Source: Acidobacterium capsulatum ATCC 51196 (GTDB taxonomy: Bacteria > Acidobacteriota > Terriglobia > Terriglobales > Acidobacteriaceae). Taken from it: a stretch of 64,000 nucleotides of DNA. Below are positions 27,237 to 36,887 of this stretch, piece by piece. The first letter of the stretch is position 1; the number at the start of each line of letters is the position of its first letter. The translations under genes were made by a program, and so were the position numbers. The stretch is taken from positions 992,001 through 1,056,000 of the forward strand of contig NC_012483.1 in NCBI RefSeq assembly GCF_000022565.1, given 5' to 3'. Under the pieces are notes generated by a model. That model worked only from the letters and a program-made list of their open reading frames with translations. It was not told where the DNA came from and did not search any database.

Positions 27237-29684
27237 TCAGTTGGTGGCATGAATCACCTTCACAAGCTCCTGGTCCGGCACTGACCAGGCTGCTGCTCCG
27301 GTATGCGTGAAGCGATGGGTTTCATTGTCCCAATGCAGCACCGTGAGTCGACCGTCCTTCTTATAGTCCTCGGTCTTACCATTGTCTTGATAGAGGGTGA
27401 AAGTTGCATCCGCGCCCGGATAGATACGAATCTGCTTCAGATTTTGATGCTGATTCATGTCCTCCACCTGATCGCCGATTGGCAGAATGGAGCCTGCCCG
27501 CACAAACAACGGAATCGTCTGAATGGGCGCATTGGCCACAATGGTCTGTCCGCCGTGATATTTCTTGTTCGTCCAATAGTCGTACCAGTCAGTTCCTGCA
27601 GGCAGATAGACCTTTCGGCTGGTCTGCCCTTGATGCGTAACCGGTGCGACCAGAAGATCCGGACCAAACATGAACTCATGGGTCAATGTATCGACTTTAG
27701 GATCATTCGGGAAATCCATGAAGAGAGCCCGCATATAAGGAGCGCCCGTCTGATAGGAGTGGTAAGCGAGCGAATAGATGTATGGAATCAACGCATAGCG
27801 CATCCTCAGATACTTTTCGAGGATTGGCGTCGCTTCATCTCCATAAGACCATGGAGTGTTGAAACGCCGCATTCCATGCGTGCGGAAGATCGGCATGAAG
27901 ACGCCATACTCAAACCATCGAACATACAGTTCAGGATAGTCATCATCGCCTCCAACATTCGCTCGCGCTGTGGCCGGATCGATCAGAGGCTTGTGGACCG
28001 GATGGTGCACAGCAGGAAGCGCCCAGAAGCCGCCAACATCGTTTGTCCAATAAGGAAGACCGGAAGCCGTCACATCCAGCCCCGCAGGCACTTGCCGCTG
28101 CAACGTGTTCCAGGTGGGTGAAATGTCAGAGGACCAGAGGATGGTCGCATCGCGCTGCGAACCGATGTAGGCGGCGCGTGCCAGAATCATGGGCCGCTCA
28201 TTTAGAGTCTTGCGCATGCCGTTGTACACGGCCGTATCTTCAAACAGAGGATAGACGTTGAAGTACTGCGTTCCGGGCCCGATGAAATAGTAACTGCCGT
28301 TGGGCGGAATATCGGGTTCAGTCTCGTCCGTCCAGATGGCATCGAAGCCCTTGCTCATGATGTGCTTGTCGATTGCCTGCCAGAACCATCTGGAGGCCGC
28401 GGGATTCGTCATGTCAAGATTCGATCCGGTCATGTTGCCCGGCAACCCATTGGTGGTGGTGGGCTTGCCGTCCGCGAGATGGTAAAACCATCCATTTTTG
28501 AGCAGCATGTCGTAATAACGCGAACCTGGCGCAAAGCGCGGCCACACGCTGATCAGCGTATGGAAGCCCATCTGATGCAGTTGCTGATTCATGGCAGCAG
28601 GATCGGGCCAGTCCTTGGAAATGAAATTGAATTGTCCCATCTTGCTGTAATAGAAGAAATCGACAACCAGGTAATCGCAGGGCAGATGGCGCTCCCGGTA
28701 TTCCTTCGCAACGTTCAGAAGCTGCGCCTGCGTGCTGTAACGCTCCTTTGATTGCGTGAATCCATAAGCGCCTTTGGGCAGCATGGGAGCTGGGCCTGTG
28801 AGCAAACGGTAACCCTTATAGAGATCATCCGTAGTAGCTCCCGCAACTACAAAAAAAGAGACGCGCTGACCGACTTGAGATCTCCATTTCGTCTGCTCAT
28901 TGAAGTAGGGCTCTACTGTGGTCTTGGAGGGGTTGTCCCACAGAACGGCGTAACCCTTATTTGTAACCAGGAACGGTACACAAAAACTCTCACCACCGGC
29001 CGCACCATAATCGCTCCAGCAATGCACATCCTGATCGCGATGATCGAGCCGGCCTTCCTGATTTTCTCCGAGGCCATAGTAATGTTCGCCCGGCTGCACC
29101 CCGAAGGTAGCCCCAACCGTATAGAAGGGAGGATCAGATGGCCGCCTGTCATGCAGTACTTCGGCATTGCCGGAGCCGCGGTCAGGCTTGTTCATCGACC
29201 AACTCAGCATCTTGAGGAGCGTCTTACCATCGGGCAATTGAAAATTGAGACGCACATTGGCATATGGCTTGCCGCCATTGCTCGAAAAAAACTCATTGAT
29301 CGTCGTCTGCCCCAGGAGGTGGGGGCTCTGGTGAGTGGACGGCCCAGGAAGAGTGACGGACAACTGGGAAGAGCTGTATGTGCCGCCGTCCGCTGATGGA
29401 GTGAAATGCCACCCGGAACCATTAGGCTTAGCCAAGATGCCGTACCCCGCCGGAGCCAACGCATCGCTCTTGAGGCGGCTGATGCTGACACGCAGAATGT
29501 TAGGAGCATAGGGCTCGAGCATCAACGTCGTTCCGCCTCTGGTAATCACAATGCGATTCGGCTGTACGCTGGGGGCGTCTGTCTGGCCTGCTGCTTGCGA
29601 AGGTGGCTGCGCGAAAGCGCCCATCGCCAGCAACACACTTGTACAACAGGTCAGCGCTACAGTCCTCAAGTTCCTGAACTTCAT
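27237..29684 (-). CDS. Secreted GH31 glycoside hydrolase, alpha-xylosidase-type
   Basis: An 815-residue enzyme with a signal peptide (residues 1-26, ending AFAQ). The N-terminal beta-sandwich (about 40-290) contains HYYGLGENQEG. The TIM barrel follows (about 300-660): DYLVVDFFYY, WPDPAAMNQQLHQMGFHTLI, and the nucleophile region FDAIWTDETEPDI with Asp453. C-terminal beta domains follow. The D-x-T/S-E-P-D context resembles alpha-xylosidases active on xyloglucan oligosaccharides rather than alpha-glucosidases; this is a pattern-level inference. It lies directly downstream of TonB receptor 3 on the same strand and probably acts in the periplasm on imported oligosaccharides. Confidence 0.88.
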   Translation of the reverse strand: MKFRNLRTVALTCCTSVLLAMGAFAQPPSQAAGQTDAPSVQPNRIVITRGGTTLMLEPYAPNILRVSISRLKSDALAPAGYGILAKPNGSGWHFTPSADGGTYSSSQLSVTLPGPSTHQSPHLLGQTTINEFFSSNGGKPYANVRLNFQLPDGKTLLKMLSWSMNKPDRGSGNAEVLHDRRPSDPPFYTVGATFGVQPGEHYYGLGENQEGRLDHRDQDVHCWSDYGAAGGESFCVPFLVTNKGYAVLWDNPSKTTVEPYFNEQTKWRSQVGQRVSFFVVAGATTDDLYKGYRLLTGPAPMLPKGAYGFTQSKERYSTQAQLLNVAKEYRERHLPCDYLVVDFFYYSKMGQFNFISKDWPDPAAMNQQLHQMGFHTLISVWPRFAPGSRYYDMLLKNGWFYHLADGKPTTTNGLPGNMTGSNLDMTNPAASRWFWQAIDKHIMSKGFDAIWTDETEPDIPPNGSYYFIGPGTQYFNVYPLFEDTAVYNGMRKTLNERPMILARAAYIGSQRDATILWSSDISPTWNTLQRQVPAGLDVTASGLPYWTNDVGGFWALPAVHHPVHKPLIDPATARANVGGDDDYPELYVRWFEYGVFMPIFRTHGMRRFNTPWSYGDEATPILEKYLRMRYALIPYIYSLAYHSYQTGAPYMRALFMDFPNDPKVDTLTHEFMFGPDLLVAPVTHQGQTSRKVYLPAGTDWYDYWTNKKYHGGQTIVANAPIQTIPLFVRAGSILPIGDQVEDMNQHQNLKQIRIYPGADATFTLYQDNGKTEDYKKDGRLTVLHWDNETHRFTHTGAAAWSVPDQELVKVIHATN

Positions 29685-29773
29685 TCTGTATCCTCATCTT
29701 AGGTTGAAACAGCAAGCGCACAACCGCGCCGGCTGGTGAATCGGCAGACGGAACAGTACATCCATCCTATCCG

Positions 29774-29800
29774 GCGCCGGGGAGTAAAAGCTGCGCCCCG
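29774..29800 (-). terminator. Hairpin after TonB receptor 3
   Basis: A 7-bp GC stem (GCCGGGG and CCCCGGC) with a 13-base loop in the gap between TonB receptor 3 and the GH31 gene. It may be a partial terminator lowering glycosidase expression, similar in position to the hairpin behind TonB receptor 1. Confidence 0.4.
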
Positions 29801-29828
29801 GCACCGAAGATCGAGTCTCTGTCGCCAC

Positions 29829-32800
29829 TTAGAAGCGCGCACGGAAGTGCAACTGAATGCTACGCGCGGGCAACTGATTGGTCGAGTGTCCAAAAAGTGA
29901 GCTGGACAAATCAGAAGTCACGCCGGTCAGGTTGGCCCGATTAAAGAGGTCAAATGCTTCGGCGCGGGCCTCAAGATGCAGCTTCTCACCAAAAAAGAAC
30001 CGCGTGGTAAAGGTCTTGGCGAGGGTGAAATTGAAGTTGTTGTATCCGGGTTGATTATAGGTATTTCGTCCCAGATCACCCTCCTGTCCTAGCGAGGGCG
30101 TAGGAAATTGCGATGCAGAAAAGAGACCATGCAAGTACTTTTCACGCGATAGTCCCCTCAGGGTTCTTCCAAACGACGGCGCATTCGGAACGTCGTAATT
30201 GTAACCATCGGCGTTGTAGTCACCGCCAGTGTTGCCCACAACGTTTCCACTGGAGTCATACACCGGCGCAAACGGGGCACTCGTGTAGACCGTAAACGGC
30301 AGTCCGGATTGCAGCACCCACACGCCGCTCACCTCCCAGCCACCCAGAGTATTTCTTGCCAGTGCGCCTCTGAAATGATTCGGAATAGTCCAGGTGCCAT
30401 CCGCGGTGAACTGATTCCGGATGTCGAAATCAGCGCGTCCACGCTGTGCTGGCAGATCTCCATTGAGAATGTCGTTGGTCGAAGTAGTGATGGAGCCGCT
30501 ATCGAGAGATCCCGAGTTGCTGATCTCGTCCAACGTCTTGCCAAACGTGTAGATGCCCTGGAGTGAGAACCCGTTCGCGTAGCTCTTCTGCAGCACGACA
30601 GAGCCGTAGTTTCCAATCGAGTTCGCATTCGAGAATGCATAAGTGATGGAACCAAAGTAAGGATTGAGACGTTGTAGCTGGCCGCGGTTTTGTATGAGAT
30701 CACCGGCAAAGCGATTGATATCAGAATTGAAGTTTGGCAGGTAGTGCGCTGCCGTACCGGAGTAATTGAATTCCATGATAAGGTTTGGACGCAGCTCCTG
30801 CTGAAGACTGAGCGTCCATGCTTCCACCTGTGTCATTTTGTAGTGAGGCGAATAGCCGCCCAGGCTGGCTCGCTGGCCCACAATGCCGCCATGCGAGTTA
30901 AATTGCACATTGCTGGTGTCGAGCACGGGGCAACTCTCGGTGAATCCCTGAGGCGCATTGCACAGTTGAAAGTCAGGCTGTGTCCCTTGATAGACACTGA
31001 CAGACGGCGTGTAAATATTCGGCAAATTGCCCGCCGTGATATCCGTGATGTGGATATAAGGCGGCTGCCCGGAGAACATGCCCGCGCCGCCGCGCAATGA
31101 CATTTTTCCGTTACCGGTCAGGTCGAGTGCAAATCCGACGCGAGGAGTCAGCCCCCACAGATTGTGATCCAATACATGCGGGCTCGGCTGAAGCCCGGTG
31201 CTCCCATTCGCAATTTGATCAAAATAGCTGCTGCCCGATCCGAAAGTAAAGTTCGTCAGGCGAGGGGAGTAGATGGAAAAGAAGTTCGACATCATATCGA
31301 ATCGCACACCGAGATCGAGCGTCAGACGATTGGTCGCCTTCCAGTCATCCTGCACAAATGCACCGGTGTAAAGCGCCCTATAACGACGCGCATAAGGGGC
31401 CGACTCGTGCGTGAGCAAGTCTACCGGCGTGCCAGACTCGGTGGTTGCCTTGTCCTGAATAAAATCGATCAGGTTATTAAAGTTATAAGTCGGCCTGTCA
31501 AATGCTCCGCTTTGCTGGTCATTCTCGCGGATATTGAACTGGTCAAAGCCGGTCTTCAGCGTGTGGTTTTTGATGACTGCCGTCAGAACATCCCGCCATC
31601 CATAGGTGGATTGAGTAAAGTTGCCCGGCCCCCAATTTGCAAATCCATTCAACCCTGTGACGTTGACATAGGGAATGGCCATGGTGCTCACCGGCAAGTC
31701 TGACCCATAGGGACGAATCATGCTGGCGCCGGCCTCATTCAGCAGGTTAGGAGAAAACGTATGCGTCCAGTCGACATTGACGAAATCAGAGCTGTTGGCC
31801 TGGCTATCATTGAGAGCGGGTCGCGCGGATGTTCCTTCTGAGGTGTCATAGGTCCGCATCACTTCCGCGTAGAAGCGATCATGAGCTCCTTTGTAGTAAT
31901 CGCCACGGATGCTCCATTGGTAGCCATTCTTTGGAACGGAGTAGCTGATGTTGGCGGTTCCCAATGCGGGCAGGTTGCCGGGAATCCCCACGGGCGGAGC
32001 ATAGTAACCCGGGGTATTCGCCTCTACCTGCGAGACGGTCTCGATGCCGGTTGTGGGGAAATTCAGAGGCGGCGCGGCCGCGAGAATTTGCGCCGCAACG
32101 GTATTGCCCAGATTGCTCTTTACCCAATTGTCGAGATCCTGCGTCTCGACCGTAGTTTGATAGGCGCTGGTGTTGCTTGAACGCAGCACGTCGATGGCGC
32201 CGAAATAAAAGAGCTTGTTGCGAACCAGCGGGCCACCGACTGCAGCGCCAATCTCATTACGGGTAAACTGCGGCACCGTTGTCTGAAACTCGGTCCTCGC
32301 CTGCATGTCATTGTTCAGAAAGTAATAGTCCGCGACACCATGCATCCGGTTCGAACCGGACTTCGTGAAGACGTCCACGGTGGCTCCGCCGTTGCGCCCC
32401 TTGGCAGCAGAGAAATCGTTCGCCTGCACATTGATTGACTCTACGATTTCGGGATTAGGAGAGATCGATGTTCCGCCTCCGCGTGAGGGAGTGTTCGTGT
32501 ACGCGCCATCAATCTGATAGCCGTTCTCTTCCTGACGCAGACCGGCAGCATTAATGTTGATGGCGTATTCATTGGTGTAGTTGTCGGCCGAATTGACGGC
32601 GCTTCCGGTCATACCGGGAGTCAGCGCCGCTAGTCCGTAGACGTTCTGCCCTGTGAGCGGAGTGGTGCGCACCGTCTGGCTTGAAATCACAGCCCCTGTG
32701 GTGGGCGACGTCAGATTGATTGCTGCCGCGGTGGCAGAGACCGTGACGTGCTGCGCCACGGTTCCGATCTGCAGCGAGGGACTGATCGTCCGGGTCTGCC

Positions 32801-33293
32801 CGACCTGCACCTGCAAGCCTTGTTGCTGCCAGGTTTGAAAACCGGTCCGCTGTACCTCGACGTCATAGGTGGAGGCCGCAATGCTGTCAAAGTGAAAGTA
32901 GCCGTTCTGGTCGGAGAGGGCTGTGCGGGTCACGCCGATTCGCGTATCGGTAATTGATACCTTTGCTCCCGGAACAGCAGCTCCTGTCGTATCCGTTACG
33001 GTCCCTTCAATGCCGCTCAAAAACTGCGCGCTCGCCGGCAACACGCCCACCAGAAGCATCAGAAGGAGGACGAATGTGACCGCCCAGATCGAGGTACCTG
33101 GCCGAAGGGTCGGTACAAACCCGGCAAGCCTATGTGGCTTATCGTATGATTCGCTGGCCAATCCGTCGCTCTTGAACGCCGAACTCTGCCCGCCCATCCG
33201 CGGATGGTGTGTGCCTTGAAGGAAAGCTGCAGGCCCCATACTTCCGGGCTGCGAACTCCAAAGATGCTCATTGCGCTGATCGATATTTCTCAT
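29829..33293 (-). CDS. TonB-dependent receptor 3 (CarboxypepD_reg plug)
   Basis: A 1154-residue outer-membrane receptor. The hydrophobic export segment (TSIWAVTFVLLLMLLVGVLP, then SAQF) begins only around residue 68, so either the protein has a long N-terminal extension or translation begins at a later codon. A carboxypeptidase-regulatory-like domain follows (IEGTVTDTTGAAVPGAKVSI), then the plug (PLTGQNVYGLAALTPGM, GGATVDVFTKSGSNRMHG) and a barrel ending in IQLHFRARF with terminal Phe. It precedes the GH31 enzyme on the same strand and follows the regulator gene at 33702-35054. Probable importer of xylose-containing or glucose-containing oligosaccharides, by context only. Confidence 0.92.
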   Translation of the reverse strand: MRNIDQRNEHLWSSQPGSMGPAAFLQGTHHPRMGGQSSAFKSDGLASESYDKPHRLAGFVPTLRPGTSIWAVTFVLLLMLLVGVLPASAQFLSGIEGTVTDTTGAAVPGAKVSITDTRIGVTRTALSDQNGYFHFDSIAASTYDVEVQRTGFQTWQQQGLQVQVGQTRTISPSLQIGTVAQHVTVSATAAAINLTSPTTGAVISSQTVRTTPLTGQNVYGLAALTPGMTGSAVNSADNYTNEYAININAAGLRQEENGYQIDGAYTNTPSRGGGTSISPNPEIVESINVQANDFSAAKGRNGGATVDVFTKSGSNRMHGVADYYFLNNDMQARTEFQTTVPQFTRNEIGAAVGGPLVRNKLFYFGAIDVLRSSNTSAYQTTVETQDLDNWVKSNLGNTVAAQILAAAPPLNFPTTGIETVSQVEANTPGYYAPPVGIPGNLPALGTANISYSVPKNGYQWSIRGDYYKGAHDRFYAEVMRTYDTSEGTSARPALNDSQANSSDFVNVDWTHTFSPNLLNEAGASMIRPYGSDLPVSTMAIPYVNVTGLNGFANWGPGNFTQSTYGWRDVLTAVIKNHTLKTGFDQFNIRENDQQSGAFDRPTYNFNNLIDFIQDKATTESGTPVDLLTHESAPYARRYRALYTGAFVQDDWKATNRLTLDLGVRFDMMSNFFSIYSPRLTNFTFGSGSSYFDQIANGSTGLQPSPHVLDHNLWGLTPRVGFALDLTGNGKMSLRGGAGMFSGQPPYIHITDITAGNLPNIYTPSVSVYQGTQPDFQLCNAPQGFTESCPVLDTSNVQFNSHGGIVGQRASLGGYSPHYKMTQVEAWTLSLQQELRPNLIMEFNYSGTAAHYLPNFNSDINRFAGDLIQNRGQLQRLNPYFGSITYAFSNANSIGNYGSVVLQKSYANGFSLQGIYTFGKTLDEISNSGSLDSGSITTSTNDILNGDLPAQRGRADFDIRNQFTADGTWTIPNHFRGALARNTLGGWEVSGVWVLQSGLPFTVYTSAPFAPVYDSSGNVVGNTGGDYNADGYNYDVPNAPSFGRTLRGLSREKYLHGLFSASQFPTPSLGQEGDLGRNTYNQPGYNNFNFTLAKTFTTRFFFGEKLHLEARAEAFDLFNRANLTGVTSDLSSSLFGHSTNQLPARSIQLHFRARF

Positions 33294-33701
33294 TCCACCG
33301 TCTCCAGGTGAGGGATCCGAGTCTGTTCAGTCGGCCTTCGCCTTGGCTTGAGTTTTTTGCCAGCCGCTCTGGGTCCTCTGTCGCTTCACTCCAAACAGGT
33401 GGACTCAGATCGCTGACCACCCTCGTGGCCTGATGCAACGGCTCACAAGTAATACTCGGTATCTAACGGTAAGAAACAGGACATATATTACTGCAAATGA
33501 ACAGCTTAGCTCTTGGCCGCCCTGGAGTAAAAATGCGTGCCTGCCGCTGGCCGGAAAAGGCAAAGCTCCACCTTACGGGGGGGGCGCCGATTCAATCGGA
33601 ATATGGATGAGAACCCTGCAATCGGCTGCCGTGAGGCACAGAGATGACCTCGTACGGGAAGTAGAAAAACCGAAATCGGCCAGATCCGGAGAGCGCCAAA
33701 G
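33294..33701. other. Intergenic region upstream of TonB receptor 3
   Basis: About 400 bases without a convincing gene. It has a spaced inverted repeat, AGTAATA (33448-33454) and TATTACT (33486-33492), in a locally AT-rich part, and a run of eight G at about 33579-33587. It probably contains the receptor promoter on the minus strand; I could not place a confident -35/-10 pair. Confidence 0.35.
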
Positions 33702-35054
33702 CTACCAGGAATAGGAAGCAACGACATGCGCAGCGTCTGGCTCTGAATCCGTGATGTTGGTCTCAAGCACCAGTTGCAGATTGCGGGAGGGCCAGCCGCG
33801 GGGAAGATTTTTGAGCCCTGCCGCCAGGATGGATTCGTTTGTCACAAATTCCCCGGCGGCTTCAGTTCCCTGCCCGGAGAGTCCAGCCAGAATGACCGTA
33901 TATTGCCCGGTGGAGGAGTTAACCAGGCGCGTGACTACAGCATAATCCTTTTGAGCACTGGATACGTTCTTCCAAAACCAACGTCTTCCATGCGGGCCAG
34001 CTTCGCTGATAAAGAGCTGGCTCCCCTCATCTTTTAGTGAGAAATGGAGTGGCGCCATCAATTTGATCGTCCAGCAATCATTAAAGGCTCCAATCAAAAT
34101 CGAGGGAGAGTTGCTCAGATCGGCATAGGAAAAATTCCGGCCAATACGAACCTGATCCGGCTTGCCCAATCGGCCCATCAGCGACGATACCCTCACGGCG
34201 GAATCCACATCCCCTGTGGCCACCCCATAGTCGGAGTAGAGCACCATCTGGCTCCAAAGAAGCTTTCGATCAGGATTCAACGGGATTGGATCGTTCGCTC
34301 GTTGCACTTCCTTTGAGAAGGCTCCATGGTGGGTTCTCGCATATTCGTCATATACCGAAATGGCGGGCCGGTAAGTAACCTCTTTAGCCAGATAGATCAT
34401 CAAGGGTTGAGGAGAACCCAGCACGGGCGCCCAGAATTCATTCAGAACAGTTCCCGCGGCAGAAGTGGAGCCCGGTGCAGCGGCCTGAGCGACCGGGGCA
34501 TGCCGATCAAAGCTCATAAACGCCAGGAGCACAGCCAGCATGAGAACAGCCGCCAACAGGCTAAAGAAGGAAACTCTCCATGCGTTAAACGTCCGAGTTA
34601 GCTTTTTCGTTTCCGACGGAGCGGAGAAAACCACTGAGCTAGCCTCAGGTGGCGAGAGCTGCAGCGAATGCCGATGGAACTCAGGCGAGTACGACCCTAC
34701 CGGAAGTTCAATCCGGACAGAGGTTTTCTCTGGTGCCTCCTGATAATACTGTTCCAAACGCCGTCGAACTTCACCGGCCTGCACCCGAACGACGGGGTCG
34801 TCTCCGGTGGCGTAATTCGCCGTGCGACGAAAGATCGCCACCCCGATGGACCGCTCCTTCAGATTCTCGATTCGGCCATTCAGTTTCTCGGTGACGACAT
34901 ATCTAAGAAACTGTTTTCCTCGGGTGCAATGCCGGAACTGCCGGCTCTCCAGAATCCTTTCGAGTTCCTCGAGCACAAGAGGGCCACACTCCTCTGGAGC
35001 CTCTTTCTGGAACGCTTTGACCGGATGATCCAGGATTTCCCGATAAGTGCTCAT
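33702..35054 (-). CDS. Transmembrane winged-helix-like regulator with uncharacterised periplasmic domain
   Basis: About 450 residues. ATG 35054 is preferred because GGAG lies eight bases upstream; a GTG six bases earlier is too close to it. Residues about 30-125 carry the same domain as the malectin regulator (QFLRYVVTEKLNGR, ERSIGVAIFRR, PVVRVQAGEVRRRLEQYYQE, RIELPVGSYSPEF). One TM helix spans about 160-180 (WRVSFFSLLAAVLMLAVLLA). The C-terminal domain (about 200-450) has no recognised lectin or enzyme motif; it includes YADLSNSPSILIGAFNDCWT and QYTVILAGLSGQGTEAAGEF. Domain order implies signal transfer from periplasm to DNA. It sits upstream of TonB receptor 3 and the GH31 gene and may control them. 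Function is inferred. Confidence 0.75.
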   Translation of the reverse strand: MSTYREILDHPVKAFQKEAPEECGPLVLEELERILESRQFRHCTRGKQFLRYVVTEKLNGRIENLKERSIGVAIFRRTANYATGDDPVVRVQAGEVRRRLEQYYQEAPEKTSVRIELPVGSYSPEFHRHSLQLSPPEASSVVFSAPSETKKLTRTFNAWRVSFFSLLAAVLMLAVLLAFMSFDRHAPVAQAAAPGSTSAAGTVLNEFWAPVLGSPQPLMIYLAKEVTYRPAISVYDEYARTHHGAFSKEVQRANDPIPLNPDRKLLWSQMVLYSDYGVATGDVDSAVRVSSLMGRLGKPDQVRIGRNFSYADLSNSPSILIGAFNDCWTIKLMAPLHFSLKDEGSQLFISEAGPHGRRWFWKNVSSAQKDYAVVTRLVNSSTGQYTVILAGLSGQGTEAAGEFVTNESILAAGLKNLPRGWPSRNLQLVLETNITDSEPDAAHVVASYSW

Positions 35055-35206
35055 GGCCACTTCTCCAGCGGCAACATCTTACCAAGCCACTCTCAGAAAA
35101 ATCTCGGTTCAGGAAAACATTTTCCCAGGGAATTTCCTATGCGACACTGGCTACCAGCAGACGACGCATAGGTGCCGCTTGCGGCAAACCCAGGGGGCTT
35201 ATTGTT

Positions 35207-36733
35207 TTGACCCGTTTTTTCCGCCCATTCATCTTTACCACCTGCCTGGGCGCAGCATTCCTTGTGCATGCACAGTCCAGCGGTAATGTCGTCTCCTCAG
35301 TCGAGTCTCAGCTTCGTGCGCAGCATCCGGCGGAGGCTTTGAGAACTGCCGATGCAGCTCTGAAGCAAGCGCCCGGCAATGCGAATCTGTGGACATTGAA
35401 GGGCATCGCCTGTTCGGAATTACAGGAAACGTCCGCAGCTACAGACGCCTACGCTCATGCGCTCCGTCTGTCTCCTGACAACCTCGCGGCCCTGCGCGGC
35501 GCTGCGCAAATATTTGATCAGGAGCATGACCCCAGGGCAGTGCCTCTTCTCCGCCGCATCCTCGCTCTTTCTCCAGGCGACACCACCGCGCACGAGATGC
35601 TGGCGCTCAACGAACAGCGCCATGGCAACTGCCATGCAGCTATCCGCAACTTTCAGCAGAGCGGCCCGGCGCTTCACCAGCATCCCGAATCGATGGCGGC
35701 CTATGGCAGTTGTCTTCAAAACCTCGGAGATACCCAGCAGGCCCTCGCGATATTTCAAACGCTCGCCGCTCATTTTCCCCAGCTCAACTTTGCAAGGTAT
35801 GATCTGGCCGTTATTTTGTACCAATCGCGACAATATGCGGCGGCAATTCAAACCTTGCAGCCCTTGCTCGACTCCGGTAGAGCCGATGCCGACACTCTCA
35901 GCCTCGCCTCACAAGCCTATGAAGCCATGCATGACACTCCCAAAGCAGTCGCAGCTCTGCGCGAGGCGATTGTCTCTGACCCTTCAAATGTCAACCTGTA
36001 CAACTCCTTTGCCGAACTATGCCTTGACCATGATTCGTACCGCGTCGGCATTGACATGATCAACGCGGGACTGCGCTTGAATCCTCGCGCTGCTTCACTC
36101 TATCTCTCGCGTGGATTGCTGTATGCGCAACTCTCTGAGTACACCAAAGCGCAGTCCGACTTCTCAACGGCGGAACGCCTTAACCCTAAACAAGGGTTGA
36201 GCGCCTACGGAGCGGACGTGGCTGAATTGGAGAAATATCACTTTGATCTGGATCACTCCAATGCCGCGGTCGCAGCACTTAAGGCGCAGATTCATCAGCA
36301 TCCTGACAGCTATCTGCTTCACTATCTGCTGGCAAAACTGCTCAGCATGCAGGGACCTCAAGGCGGTCCATCAAGCATGGCAGATGCTCGCAACCAAGCT
36401 GAAATCGCAGTGAAACTCAAGCCGGACTTTGTTGCAGCCCATGACTTGCTGGCTCGCATGGAATTGGAAGACAAGAATTTGAAAGCATCTGCGCAGCAAA
36501 GCCGCGAGGCGTTGCAATACGATCCAAATGATCGCACTGCGGTCTACCATCTCATCGCGGCATTGCGGCAGTCCACCGCACCAGAAGATCGCCACGAACT
36601 GAAGGCGATGGTGCAAAAACTGGCTGTCATGGAGAAAACTTCACTCAACACCGATGCCCGCGCAAAGCGTTTCCAGTTGGTGGAAGTCCCGCCTCCGTCC
36701 ACGCGTGGCGCCGCGAACTCACAACAACGATAG
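35207..36733 (+). CDS. Secreted or periplasmic tetratricopeptide-repeat protein
   Basis: A 508-residue protein. The start TTG 35207 follows a G-rich SD (GGGGG, nine bases upstream). A signal peptide (MTRFFRPFIFTTCLGAAFLV to HAQS) is followed by at least eight TPR-like repeats, for example AEALRTADAALKQAPGNANL, ATDAYAHALRLSPDNLAALR and SEYTKAQSDFSTAERLNPKQ. No catalytic domain is visible. TPR arrays mediate protein-protein contacts, here in the periplasm. Its divergent neighbour is the membrane regulator. A partner cannot be deduced. Confidence 0.85.
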   Translation: MTRFFRPFIFTTCLGAAFLVHAQSSGNVVSSVESQLRAQHPAEALRTADAALKQAPGNANLWTLKGIACSELQETSAATDAYAHALRLSPDNLAALRGAAQIFDQEHDPRAVPLLRRILALSPGDTTAHEMLALNEQRHGNCHAAIRNFQQSGPALHQHPESMAAYGSCLQNLGDTQQALAIFQTLAAHFPQLNFARYDLAVILYQSRQYAAAIQTLQPLLDSGRADADTLSLASQAYEAMHDTPKAVAALREAIVSDPSNVNLYNSFAELCLDHDSYRVGIDMINAGLRLNPRAASLYLSRGLLYAQLSEYTKAQSDFSTAERLNPKQGLSAYGADVAELEKYHFDLDHSNAAVAALKAQIHQHPDSYLLHYLLAKLLSMQGPQGGPSSMADARNQAEIAVKLKPDFVAAHDLLARMELEDKNLKASAQQSREALQYDPNDRTAVYHLIAALRQSTAPEDRHELKAMVQKLAVMEKTSLNTDARAKRFQLVEVPPPSTRGAANSQQR

Positions 36734-36743
36734 CGAAAGCTCT

Positions 36744-36764
36744 GAACACGTTCTGTCCGTGTTC
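36744..36764 (+). terminator. Hairpin after the TPR gene
   Basis: A 7-bp stem (GAACACG and CGTGTTC) with a 7-base loop starting 11 bases after the stop codon. It lacks a clear T-run, so termination is likely but not certain. Confidence 0.45.
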
Positions 36765-36887
36765 GTGTGCGGAATCGTCCGCTGTAAAAGGTGCGTATCG
36801 CACGGTGGCAAGAGGTTTTCATCTTGGAGAGAAGGGGCACCGGCCATCTTCCAGCTAGCCGATGCCATGCATATCCAGAGAGAGGAC

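Noticed and set aside
33433-33714. 93-codon plus-strand frame upstream of the regulator gene
   Set aside because: It crosses a run of G, has odd composition and overlaps the end of the regulator gene on the other strand.
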